From positions 87,780 to 151,779 of the forward strand of contig JAHQVT010000001.1 of assembly GCA_019634165.1 (NCBI GenBank): 64,000 nt of DNA. Direction: 5' to 3'. The notes beneath the pieces were generated by a model. That model searched no databases. It saw nothing but the letters and a program-made list of their open reading frames with translations, and had not been told where the DNA came from. Below are positions 44,547 to 53,498 of this stretch, one piece after another. A program made the translations under genes and the position numbers. How positions within the stretch are numbered: the stretch's first letter is position 1; each line of letters opens with the position of its first letter. Source of the DNA: Rhodospirillales bacterium. Its GTDB lineage: Bacteria; Pseudomonadota; Alphaproteobacteria; Rhodospirillales; Thalassospiraceae.

Positions 44547-45775
44547 GATTTCCCCTCTTCGCGACCGCCCTCATTGTAACTCTCAAGAACCAAACCGACT
44601 ATTTTATACCAGTCCTGAAGCTGACCTTCCTTTCCAATACGTTTGAGATAGGAAAGATCAATCGTTGTTTCTTCGACCTCTGGCATGGACAATTCACGTG
44701 TCAAATGCTGGGCTGCATACAAGGCTGATAACCCGGTCATTTCATTACCTGCCAGTTTTGATGGGCAATGATGATGCGCAACCGCCTCTATCACTGGATC
44801 GGAAAACCCCCAAAGCCCAAGCAGATACGCGCCTATCTCAGGGTGGCTTGCACCAAACAGTTCTTTCTCGGCGTCTATAATCGAGACATTTTTGCGTTCC
44901 ATAATTTCGATAACCTGTTCCATCTCCTCGTAATAATTGAGATTGAGAATCAGGCTGCCCACATGGCTCAGCATTCCCGTTGCCGGAAGCAAACTACAGA
45001 CTTCTTTATCCAATTTTTCATGTTCAGCGATTAACGAAGCGGCAACGCCGATTTGCTGTGATCGGTGACAAAGCGTAAACATCCGCGAACTAACTTCACT
45101 GGGGCCTTCGAACCCTTTGAACAACCCCATAAGCAGTGTGATCGACTTAAGCGTCTCAGTCCCAATCATCCGAACAGCATGGCTAATCGAAGTGATTTTC
45201 GCCGGCATCGAGAAATATGCTGAGTTGGTCAGCTTAAGGATTTCAGCTGTCAGTGCGATATCTGAGGAAACGATTGCAGAGATCGTCTTATTGTCGACTT
45301 TCGGGTCTTCCAGTGCTTTGACAAGCCGTAAATATGTATCTGGGGGGGATGCTAGTGCCTCGATATTGCCAATAGAGTTCCGGATGCGAGGGTCCGGCAA
45401 TAAGCTGCGTACATCAAGTATTTGACGAATTGAATTGATAAGCATCTCGTCGTCGCATGGCTTCGCAAGATACCGATGAGCCCGCCCTAAGGTCCGCAAA
45501 ATCGCTTCGTCCTCGGAAAAGCCTGACAAGATAATTCGCGCAGTATCGGGAAACTTATTTTGAACCTGCTTAAGAAGTTCGCCGCCATCCATGCCCGGCA
45601 TTTTCATATCTGTCACGATCACATCGAAAGAACGTTGATCGCATAAAGACAACGCCTCTGCCCCACTCGAAGCGAAGGCGGTCTCCCATTCCGGGCATGT
45701 CGAATGCAATCGACGGCGCAGTCCCCAGAGAACATTCTTGCTGTCGTCGACAAAAAGAATACTGCTCAGCTTCAT
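44543..45775 (-). CDS. Response regulator with HDOD output domain
   Basis: A 410-residue protein with an intact receiver (about 1-120; VDDSK, phospho-acceptor Asp56 in VTDMKMPGMDG, Ser in ILSGF, Lys in LAKP) and an HDOD domain (about 150-340: DPKVDNKTISAIVSSDIALTAEILKLTNSAYF, IGTETLKSITLLMGL). A helical end carries HHCPSKLAG. HDOD proteins are non-catalytic HD relatives used in signalling. The start is uncertain: ATG 45775 begins exactly at the receiver but has AAGGAGG unusually close; ATG 45826 gives 17 more residues. First gene of the operon. Confidence 0.87.
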   Translation of the reverse strand: MKLSSILFVDDSKNVLWGLRRRLHSTCPEWETAFASSGAEALSLCDQRSFDVIVTDMKMPGMDGGELLKQVQNKFPDTARIILSGFSEDEAILRTLGRAHRYLAKPCDDEMLINSIRQILDVRSLLPDPRIRNSIGNIEALASPPDTYLRLVKALEDPKVDNKTISAIVSSDIALTAEILKLTNSAYFSMPAKITSISHAVRMIGTETLKSITLLMGLFKGFEGPSEVSSRMFTLCHRSQQIGVAASLIAEHEKLDKEVCSLLPATGMLSHVGSLILNLNYYEEMEQVIEIMERKNVSIIDAEKELFGASHPEIGAYLLGLWGFSDPVIEAVAHHHCPSKLAGNEMTGLSALYAAQHLTRELSMPEVEETTIDLSYLKRIGKEGQLQDWYKIVGLVLESYNEGGREEGKS

Positions 45776-46114
45776 TCCTCCTTCTGGCTCTTTTTTTATT
45801 TCGGCCAATCTTCGAATATCACGCATTGATTTAATGCAGTGAACCTTGCCGATTGAGATAATCCGCGCTTTCCACCTTTAGAAATACGAACAGCTGCTAC
45901 TTGTTAGATAAGTCCGAAAACATCCGAAAACAACAGAGCCAGATCAATTGTTTGGGTGTCCAACGGCTACGTTTGCGTGAATGGGCGTTCGTCAGCAATG
46001 GGCAAAACAATCTGGTCCGCCCGGTCTACGCAAATCTCGTGATTACGCCTTATTAACCGGGATCACTCAAAACAGCTTGCAGGACCATCAATACAGGTCC
46101 GCTCACAAGAACGT
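45776..46114. other. 339-base intergenic region
   Basis: It lies between the gamma-glutamyltransferase stop and the HDOD regulator start on the same strand. I see no gene, no convincing terminator and no clear promoter. The part nearest the regulator may encode 17 extra residues if ATG 45826 is used. Confidence 0.4.
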
Positions 46115-47671
46115 TCAGGCGTCACTTTCGCGCATGCCAATGATCTGATTGCCATTGCGCCTGGCATCCCCCACGGCTGAAAACTTTGCGCCATCGGGGC
46201 TGACCTTGGCCGCGTGTACCCCGCCAAAGAACATATCTTCACGGTCCCAACGCTTTTGATTTTCAAGGCTAAGCCCATCAAGAAGGGCAACATCAAATCC
46301 CGGTTCAACCGAAAGAAGATCATCTTCAACATGCAAACGTGGGGCTGCCACTGCTCCATGTAGCGTCATGTCAAACGCATCTATATTCAGCAACACCTGA
46401 AGCATGGTTGATCGAATGCGGCTTGATCCACCTGACCCCAACGCAACAGCACTTCCGTCATCGCCCAAATAAAGGGCTGGCGTCATCATTGACGTCATCC
46501 GAACACCACAGGGCCATTGATGGAATCCATCCAATAACAAATCAGCTTCACCCAACATGTTATTCATCATGATCCCGGTTTGTGGCACGACGCGACCGGA
46601 TGATGACCCGTTTGAAATCGTCGCAGCGGCAAGGTTGCCTTCTTCGTCGACAACAGAAATATGGGTTGTTCCTTCTTGGCTAAGCGGATGTTCGCCAATC
46701 ATCAGACGATAACGTTCGCAAAGCTCATCTGCCAGAATGGCCGAAGACGGGCCATGCTCGCTGCGCACCAGCCCCGTGGCATGAATGATCCGTGAAATGG
46801 CTTCAAGATGGCGGGCAGAGCCGAAAGTTCCCAAGGCCATTTCCCGTGCCAGTTTAAGGCCAAACCCAGCCAAAACCCCACCTGATGCCGGTGGAGAGTT
46901 TAAAACAAACCGCCCTTTTCGCCCGCCAATCAAAAGCGGATCGCGGATCAAAACCCGGTAAGCCGCCAAATCTTCAGCCGTCAGATAGCCGCCAAACTCC
47001 TGACATTCCCGTACCAACGCATGGCCAAGATCACCATGATAAAACCCATCCGCACCAGTGCGAACCAAATAGGAAATGCTGTCTACCAAGTCGGGTTGGC
47101 GATGAATATCTCCTTCATCAAGCAGTTCAAACCCGCTTTCATCGGTCGATCCGGGCTTGCCAAATACTGAACGGCTATCACGCGAAAACGCCAAAAGCGG
47201 TTCTACAATGCCCATGACATAGCGCTGAAACGCATCAAGAACGACGCCGTCACGCGCAGCAATGATCGCCGGTTCGGCCAATTGTGCCATCGGCAATTTT
47301 GCCAAATCGTCATGAAGCTTGAACAATCCGGCAACCATACCCGGTGTCGCCGCCGATCCATAACCACCATAAAACTCTTGGGTCACACCACTGCCATAAG
47401 TCGCAAGGCGGCTTTGAAATTCCAAATCTTCGCGCGGGCGTTTTTCAACCGGGGTTTCAACAAAGAAATCATAAAGTCTGGGTGGCTTCCCGGCTGGTCG
47501 GGCCATGACAAACCCGCCACCGCCAAGGGATGCCAAAACCGGCTCGGCAACACAGGCCGCCCACATCGCGGCAATCACCGCATCAAACGCGTTGCCACCT
47601 TCATCAAGCACACGGGCAGCGGCACGTGCGGTGACATCATGTCCTGCGGCAACGGCCCCGTGCTTTTTCAT
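46115..47671 (-). CDS. Gamma-glutamyltransferase family protein (cytoplasmic form)
   Basis: A 518-residue Ntn-hydrolase of the gamma-glutamyltranspeptidase family. The N-terminus GAVAAGHDVTARAAARVLDEGGNAFDAVIAA and GGGGFVMA are typical; the autoprocessing nucleophile is the Thr of GTTHISVVDEEGNLAAATIS near residue 334, and GSGGSSRIRSTMLQVLLNI follows. There is no signal peptide, unlike periplasmic GGT, so it should act in the cytoplasm on glutathione or other gamma-glutamyl compounds. It lies 15 bases after the M23 peptidase gene in the xseA operon. Confidence 0.9.
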   Translation of the reverse strand: MKKHGAVAAGHDVTARAAARVLDEGGNAFDAVIAAMWAACVAEPVLASLGGGGFVMARPAGKPPRLYDFFVETPVEKRPREDLEFQSRLATYGSGVTQEFYGGYGSAATPGMVAGLFKLHDDLAKLPMAQLAEPAIIAARDGVVLDAFQRYVMGIVEPLLAFSRDSRSVFGKPGSTDESGFELLDEGDIHRQPDLVDSISYLVRTGADGFYHGDLGHALVRECQEFGGYLTAEDLAAYRVLIRDPLLIGGRKGRFVLNSPPASGGVLAGFGLKLAREMALGTFGSARHLEAISRIIHATGLVRSEHGPSSAILADELCERYRLMIGEHPLSQEGTTHISVVDEEGNLAAATISNGSSSGRVVPQTGIMMNNMLGEADLLLDGFHQWPCGVRMTSMMTPALYLGDDGSAVALGSGGSSRIRSTMLQVLLNIDAFDMTLHGAVAAPRLHVEDDLLSVEPGFDVALLDGLSLENQKRWDREDMFFGGVHAAKVSPDGAKFSAVGDARRNGNQIIGMRESDA

Positions 47672-47686
47672 GGCATGCGTTTCCCA

Positions 47687-48541
47687 TTAATTATTGGCAG
47701 CGGTCGCCTTTTGGGCGTCTTCCATCGGCGGTACCAGCAATTGGGCATCGACCCTTGCGGCCCCAACATTGATCCGCCAATCCAGATGCGGGCCGGTTGC
47801 CCGTCCAGATGCCCCGACCTTGCCAATCAAATCGCCCTGTTTAACCACGTCACCGACTTTGACGTCTATGTCAGACAAATGCAAAAATGCCGACACCATG
47901 CCAAGACCGTGATCAATAAACAGTGTTGCGCCTGAAAAATACATATCAGGATGGGCAAGGGTGACAATCCCATCGGCTGGTGCGACCACCGGCGTTCCGG
48001 TCGGAACGGCAACATCCACCCCCCAATGCGGAGATCGCGGTTCGCCATTTAAAATACGTTGTGATCCATAAACACCACTGATCGGGCCAAGAACCGGCCA
48101 GATGAAACCGCTTTCAAGGAATTTCTCGGTAAAGCGCTCAGTGCGTGCTTCGCGGGCCTGACGGGAATCATCCTTGATCCGGCTCATAACGTTCGGATCG
48201 GGTGTCACCATTTTTTTGGGCAGGCCGTCAATACGTTGAATGTTAAATTCCCGATCCGTGATGTCATAGGCAAACTCTTCGACACTGCCGTTCGCATGTT
48301 TGATGCTGACTTTCGCCGGGCCTTCATAATCGCGCGGAAAACCAAGAATAAAACGCCCATCTGGGGCAATGGTATCAATCGCATCGCCATCAAGTAGAAC
48401 CTGATCGCCCGCATCGGTTTGACCAAACACAATCCCGCCTTGAACAAACCGTCCTTGATAATTTGGCTCTGCCGCCTGAACCGAAAGGCTTGCGGTCAAA
48501 AATCCGGTTGCCGCCATAAGGGTCGTGATTGCCAAACGCAT
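47687..48541 (-). CDS. Secreted M23 family peptidase (LytM domain)
   Basis: A 284-residue exported protein with a signal peptide (cut after Val-Gln-Ala) that should bind or cut peptidoglycan cross-links. After an N-terminal beta domain comes the LytM domain (about 165-275): HWGVDVAVPTGTPV gives the first His and Asp, AFLHLSDIDVKVGD the next His, but the last motif reads GPHLDWRI, with Asp where HxH would have the third metal His. Asp may still bind metal, or the enzyme may be a non-catalytic regulator. Its ATG overlaps the xseA stop by one base. Confidence 0.88.
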   Translation of the reverse strand: MRLAITTLMAATGFLTASLSVQAAEPNYQGRFVQGGIVFGQTDAGDQVLLDGDAIDTIAPDGRFILGFPRDYEGPAKVSIKHANGSVEEFAYDITDREFNIQRIDGLPKKMVTPDPNVMSRIKDDSRQAREARTERFTEKFLESGFIWPVLGPISGVYGSQRILNGEPRSPHWGVDVAVPTGTPVVAPADGIVTLAHPDMYFSGATLFIDHGLGMVSAFLHLSDIDVKVGDVVKQGDLIGKVGASGRATGPHLDWRINVGAARVDAQLLVPPMEDAQKATAANN

Positions 48542-50235
48542 TACAAAAGGCTCCCCTGCCTGTCATCATCCTGTGGGTTCGGTTTTTTCTTTTTTACAGG
48601 TTTCGGTTTAACCAGCTTTTCGGGCTTTGATGTGGCAGTGCTTTGGCCCGGTTTTTCAGAACCACCCCCACTTCCATCACCACTGGCACAAGTTGCCCGC
48701 GACGTGGTTGTGCCACCCTCCCCCGCTGTCACACGGGTTACACCATCGCCCAGCTCAAGATCATATGCCTGACCGGTTACGATATCAGCCGACTTTCCAA
48801 CCAGATGACCGTCACCGTCACGCACAACGGCAAAACCGCGTTTCAGCACATTGCGATACGAATAGCTTTCCAACAGGCGCTCATAGCGGGCCAATCCTTC
48901 GGCTTCGCGTTGGGTTATGTTTTTAACTGCCGCCTGCATCCGCCCGGCAAGATCGTCTATTTGCTTCCCTGCACGTTTGATGTCGCGTTTCGCATCCGAT
49001 GGGCGCAAACCAGCCGCCGCACGATCAAGGCGTGAATGCCCCATCTGCATGGCCGATTTCATCGCACCATCCAAACGTAAGGACGCATTTTCCAAACGCC
49101 CCCGTTTTTCCGATAACTGTTCACGCGGGCTGACCAGACGGGCGCTGATTTCGTTCAATCGTGCGCGGGCCTGCCCGGTCACATTGACCGCAGCACGGGG
49201 CAATCGATCCGCCCAGTTATCAAGCATCTGACTGCGTTCTTCGAGCATGCGTTTAGGATCGCCCAAACCACGTGCCAGACTTTCAAGGGCGGTTTTCTTT
49301 TCCACGCCCAAACGGCGCACAGCCTGTGCCAGACGAAGGCCATTTTCGTCAACCTGACCGATCAAATCGATCCGCACTGGCACGGCCTTTTCCGCCGCCC
49401 CCGTCGGGGTTGGCGCACGCAAGTCCGAAACAAAATCAATCAGGGTGGTATCGGTTTCATGGCCCACCGCCGAGATCACCGGAATGTCGGAATCTGCAAC
49501 CGCACGGGCAACGATTTCTTCGTTAAATGACCACAAATCTTCAAGCGACCCGCCGCCACGCGCGACAATCAAGACATCCGGCCTTGGAATTTGGCCGTAT
49601 GGCAAAAGATCATTAAACCCACGCACGGCTTCGGCCACCTGATCTGCGGCACCCTGCCCCTGAACCAGAACCGGCCACAGCAACACCCGACGCGGAAAAC
49701 GATCGCGCAGACGGTGCATAATATCGCGGATCACCGCCCCGGTCGGGGATGTGATGATACCGATAACATCGGGCAGGAACGGGATCGGCTTTTTACGGTC
49801 CGGGTCAAACAGGCCTTCGGCGGCCAGTTTCTTTTTGCGTTCTTCCAGAAGTTTTAAAAGCGCGCCTTCACCGGCCACTTCCATCGTCTCGATGACAATC
49901 TGGTATTTGGAGCGGCCCGGAAATGTGGTGAGACGTCCGGTAACGATGACTTCCATGCCATCTTCGGGCACCAGACCAAGTTTGGCCGCCTGCCCGCGCC
50001 AGCACACTCCGTCAAGAACCGCTTTGTCGTCCTTAAGGGCCAAATACATATGGCCGCTGCTTGCCCGTTTGAACCCGGAAATTTCACCGCGCACCCGCAC
50101 AAAGGAAAACGCATCTTCGACCGTCCGCTTAAGCGCGTTGGACAGATCAGATACCGAAAATTCGGGCGTATTTCCCGATTTCACAGGTGTTTCAGGAACC
50201 GGGGCAAAAGGGTCGAACAAATCTTGCGTCATCAA
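48541..50235 (-). CDS. xseA: Exodeoxyribonuclease VII large subunit
   Basis: A 564-residue subunit of exonuclease VII, degrading single-stranded DNA. The N-terminal OB fold ([44 protein letters not shown]) is followed by the catalytic domain ([88 protein letters not shown]) and a coiled-coil arm. The C-terminus adds a Gly/Ser/Lys/Pro-rich tail ending in Gln-Gly-Ser-Leu-Leu. Two ATGs lie in tandem at the start. First gene of the xseA-M23-GGT run and divergent from purD. Confidence 0.95.
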   Translation of the reverse strand: [564 protein letters not shown]

Positions 50236-50347
50236 GGGTACTTTATGCTAAAAGCCCGCATAAATTATTTGGCGGGGTGGACAAGCTATCAGCCTAGTTC
50301 ATCACGCACGGACCATCAAGCAATCGGACAAGTCGAAGGATAAAGTC

Positions 50348-51631
50348 ATGAAGGTTCTGGTCGTTGGCGGCGGCGGACGTGAACACGCATTGTGCTGGGC
50401 GATTGCGCGCAGCCCGCGTATTTCCAAACTCTGGTGTGCACCGGGCAATGCCGGGATCGCAGATTCCGCACAGTGCGTGGCGATTTCCGATGGCGATATC
50501 GATGGTCTGGTTGCCTTTGCCAAGGACAACGCAGTTGATCTGGTTGTGGTTGGCCCCGAAGCCCCGTTAGTCGCCGGTCTTGTTGACGCACTTGACGCCC
50601 AAGGTATCAAATCCTTTGGCTGTTCCAAGGCCGCAGCCCAGCTTGAAGGGTCCAAAGGTTTCATGAAGGACATGGTAGCAAAGTTCGGTGTTCCGACGGC
50701 TACTTATGGTCGTTTCACCACACCCGATGATGCCAAGGCCTTTGTGAAAAAACATGGTGCACCGATTGTGGTTAAGACCGATGGTCTTGCTGCAGGTAAG
50801 GGCGTGACCATTTGTCATACAAATGACGAAGCCTATGCCGCGATTGATGAATGCATGGTCGGTGGCAAGTTCGGCGATGCCGGTGCTGAAATCGTTATTG
50901 AAGAATTCCTTGTTGGTGAGGAAGCCTCATTTTTTGCCATCTGTGACGGCGAAAACGTTATCCCACTGGTCGCAGCACAGGACCACAAGGCGGTTGGCGA
51001 AGGCGATACCGGCCCGAATACCGGCGGCATGGGGGCCTATTCCCCGGCCCCTGTATTCACAAACGATGTCGAAGCCAAGGTGATGGAACAGATCATTGTT
51101 CCAACGGTTAAGGGCATGGCGAACGAAGGCCACCCGTTCAAGGGCGTTCTGTTTGCCGGTCTTATGATTGACGATGCAGGCAATCCGAAACTGATCGAAT
51201 ACAACATTCGTTTTGGCGATCCTGAATGTCAGGTTCTCATGACCCGGCTTAAATCAGACGTGCTGGATATCCTTGATGGTGCGGCCACCGGAACGCTTAA
51301 TACCGTCAAACCGCAATGGTATGAGGAAACGGCAATGGTGGTTGTTATGGCTGCCAAAGGTTATCCGGGATCATACGAAAAAGGCACCGAGATCAAAAAT
51401 GTCGACGCCGCCGATGCGATGGATAAAGTCAAAGTTCTACATGCTGGCACCCAAATGGCCGGTGACAAACTGACTGCCACAGGTGGCCGCGTTCTTGGCG
51501 TTACCGCACGCGGCGCAACGGTGAGTGAGGCGCAAAAGCGCGCCTATGCCGCTGTTGATGCGATTGACTGGCAAGATGGTTTCTGCCGCCGTGATATTGG
51601 CTGGCGTGCGGTTGCCCGCGAACAGAAGTAA
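50348..51631 (+). CDS. purD: Phosphoribosylamine-glycine ligase
   Basis: A 427-residue ATP-grasp enzyme of de novo purine synthesis. Motifs: VLVVGGGGREHALCWAI at the start, KGFMKDMVAKFGVPTATY, PIVVKTDGLAAGKGVTI, EEFLVGEEASFFAICDG, AAQDHKAVGEGDTGPNTGGMGAYSPAP and YNIRFGDPECQVLMTRL. All are intact and length is normal. It is a single gene, with its promoter in the 112 bases shared with xseA and a terminator behind it. Confidence 0.97.
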   Translation: MKVLVVGGGGREHALCWAIARSPRISKLWCAPGNAGIADSAQCVAISDGDIDGLVAFAKDNAVDLVVVGPEAPLVAGLVDALDAQGIKSFGCSKAAAQLEGSKGFMKDMVAKFGVPTATYGRFTTPDDAKAFVKKHGAPIVVKTDGLAAGKGVTICHTNDEAYAAIDECMVGGKFGDAGAEIVIEEFLVGEEASFFAICDGENVIPLVAAQDHKAVGEGDTGPNTGGMGAYSPAPVFTNDVEAKVMEQIIVPTVKGMANEGHPFKGVLFAGLMIDDAGNPKLIEYNIRFGDPECQVLMTRLKSDVLDILDGAATGTLNTVKPQWYEETAMVVVMAAKGYPGSYEKGTEIKNVDAADAMDKVKVLHAGTQMAGDKLTATGGRVLGVTARGATVSEAQKRAYAAVDAIDWQDGFCRRDIGWRAVAREQK

Positions 51632-51657
51632 CCCATCGATAAGAACACCGAATTTGG

Positions 51658-51690
51658 AGGCCGGGTTTAAGCAACCCGGCCTTCTTTTAT
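51658..51690. terminator. Bidirectional terminator between purD and the ABC importer operon
   Basis: AGGCCGGGTT (51658-51667) pairs perfectly with AACCCGGCCT (51673-51682) around TAAGC, followed by TCTTTTAT for purD. The loop contains the stop codon of the minus-strand ATPase gene, so the last bases of that gene form one arm. Confidence 0.8.
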
Positions 51691-52467
51691 GTCTGAAAGC
51701 GTTGTGATGGATGTCTGGAATCGGATGACGCAGCGCCCCTTGTCATCGACATCGACACTTGCACTGACCCCAAAAACATCACGCAAGTTTTCTGGTGTGA
51801 GGATTTCCACGGGGCGCCCAACCGCAATTAACCGCCCCTTGGCCATCATGGCGATCCGGTCACAAAACATCGCGGCGTGGTTTAAATCATGCAAGGCGGC
51901 CACCACGGTAAGCGGCAACCGACCTACCAGTTCAAGCAGACCAAGCTGATGACGGATATCAAGATGGTTGGTTGGTTCATCAAGCAAAAGATAGGTTGGC
52001 TCTTGCGCAAGGGCGCGCGCAATATGAACCCTTTGCTTTTCCCCGCCGGACAATGTCTGCCACATCCGATCTGCCATTGCCGCCATATCAACAGCACAAA
52101 GGGCATCATCAACAATCGCATCATCGCGCGTGGACCAAGGCGAAAGCACGCTTAGATACGGTGTCCGCCCCAGTGACACGGCTTCACGCACGGTTATCCG
52201 GTCAATCGTATCGGCCTGCTGTTCAACAAATCCGATTTTGCGGGCAAGATTCCGACGTCCGACCTTTTTCATCGCCGATCCGTTCAGCAACGCCTGCCCG
52301 CCTGAGGGCGGACGAATACCTGCCAATACCGACATCATGCTGGTTTTACCCGATCCGTTCGGCCCAATTAGGCCAAGGAACTCGCCGGGTTCGATGGCAA
52401 GTGAAACATCCTCGATGATCTTTTTGAACCCAACCGACCAGGCAACATTGCGAAGTTCGATGCTCAT
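51667..52467 (-). CDS. ATPase of FecBCD/BtuFCD-type importer
   Basis: A 266-residue ABC ATPase of the siderophore/corrinoid class. Walker A GPNGSGKTSMM near residue 38, signature LSGGEKQRVHIARALAQEP, Walker B LLLDEPTNHLDI, switch His in AALHDLNHA. It overlaps the permease gene by four bases. The whole three-gene unit lies behind a cobalamin riboswitch, so the cargo is most likely vitamin B12 or another corrinoid, or possibly a metal chelate needed with it. Confidence 0.9.
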   Translation of the reverse strand: MSIELRNVAWSVGFKKIIEDVSLAIEPGEFLGLIGPNGSGKTSMMSVLAGIRPPSGGQALLNGSAMKKVGRRNLARKIGFVEQQADTIDRITVREAVSLGRTPYLSVLSPWSTRDDAIVDDALCAVDMAAMADRMWQTLSGGEKQRVHIARALAQEPTYLLLDEPTNHLDIRHQLGLLELVGRLPLTVVAALHDLNHAAMFCDRIAMMAKGRLIAVGRPVEILTPENLRDVFGVSASVDVDDKGRCVIRFQTSITTLSDIKEGRVA

Positions 52468-53498
52468 CGCAGGACCCTTCCATGACAGAGGATAAGCGCA
52501 AAGGCAGGGGCACCGATTAACGCCGTTATCACACCAATTGGCAAAACCTGTCCGGGGACGATTACCCGAGACAAAACATCCGCCCCAACCATGAACAGCG
52601 CCCCGATCACTGCCGATAGCGGCAGCAAAACCCCATGATTATTGCCAACGAAAAAGCGTGCTGCATGCGGGATAACCAACCCGACAAACCCGATTGACCC
52701 GACAATACTGACCATCACGGCCGTCATAAGCGCAGATGTCGCAATCAAGACGACATAGACACGGCGCACAGGCACACCAAGAGAGGCCGCCGAATCCCGT
52801 CCAAAGGTAAATGCATCCAGCGCCCGCGCATGCCAAAGACACACCACAAGACCAACCACCACAACCGGCAGAGCCAACCAAGCATCCGACCACCGCACCC
52901 CGCTTAGATTCCCAAGCAGCCAGAACATAATACCGCGTGCCTGTTCGGCACTTGCCGATTTGGTAACGATATAGGCCGTAAGCGCGTTAAACATCTGCGA
53001 TCCGGCAACCCCGGCCAAAATGATTGCACTGGTTCCCCGCCCGGCCTGCCACGCCAATAATGTGACAAAGGCAAAAGCCGCCAGCGCGCCCAAAAACGCG
53101 CCAAGCGAAAGCCCCAACATCCCAGCCCCAAGACCAAGGATCACGACACTGACCGCCCCGGTGGATGCCCCGGCAGAAATCCCCAGCAAATAGGGATCTG
53201 CCAGACTGTTGCGCAAAAGAGCCTGCAACACCGCGCCTGACACCGCCAAGGCAGCACCACAGGCCGCAGCCACCACCGCCCGGCTGAGGCGATAGTTCCA
53301 GATAATCCCGGCATCAATCGCATTGACGGCATTACCCGCATCCCACAAATGATTGGCGATGGTATCAATAACAGTCGGGACCGGGATTGCTGTTTCCCCC
53401 ACCGATGCGGCAAAGGCCAAAACAGCAAGCAAAAGCATCAGCGCGAGCCCCCCCGCGCTGATACGTCCGATCACACCAGATCTGACCAAACCCATCAC
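52464..53498 (-). CDS. Permease of FecBCD/BtuFCD-type importer
   Basis: A 344-residue inner-membrane permease (FecCD family) with about ten helices. Typical segments: WNYRLSRAVVAAACGAALAVSGAVLQALLRNSLADPYLLGISAGASTGAV, LAGVAGSQMFNALTAYIV, and the ATPase-contact region ASLGVPVRRVYVVLIATSALMTAV, then GSIGFVGLVIPHAARFFVGNNH. It functions as a homodimer with the ATPase below. It overlaps the binding-protein gene by four bases at its start and the ATPase gene at its end. Confidence 0.92.
   Translation of the reverse strand: MMGLVRSGVIGRISAGGLALMLLLAVLAFAASVGETAIPVPTVIDTIANHLWDAGNAVNAIDAGIIWNYRLSRAVVAAACGAALAVSGAVLQALLRNSLADPYLLGISAGASTGAVSVVILGLGAGMLGLSLGAFLGALAAFAFVTLLAWQAGRGTSAIILAGVAGSQMFNALTAYIVTKSASAEQARGIMFWLLGNLSGVRWSDAWLALPVVVVGLVVCLWHARALDAFTFGRDSAASLGVPVRRVYVVLIATSALMTAVMVSIVGSIGFVGLVIPHAARFFVGNNHGVLLPLSAVIGALFMVGADVLSRVIVPGQVLPIGVITALIGAPAFALILCHGRVLR

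Noticed and set aside
51653..51690. Separate small RNA after purD
   Set aside because: The structure is fully explained as a bidirectional terminator.
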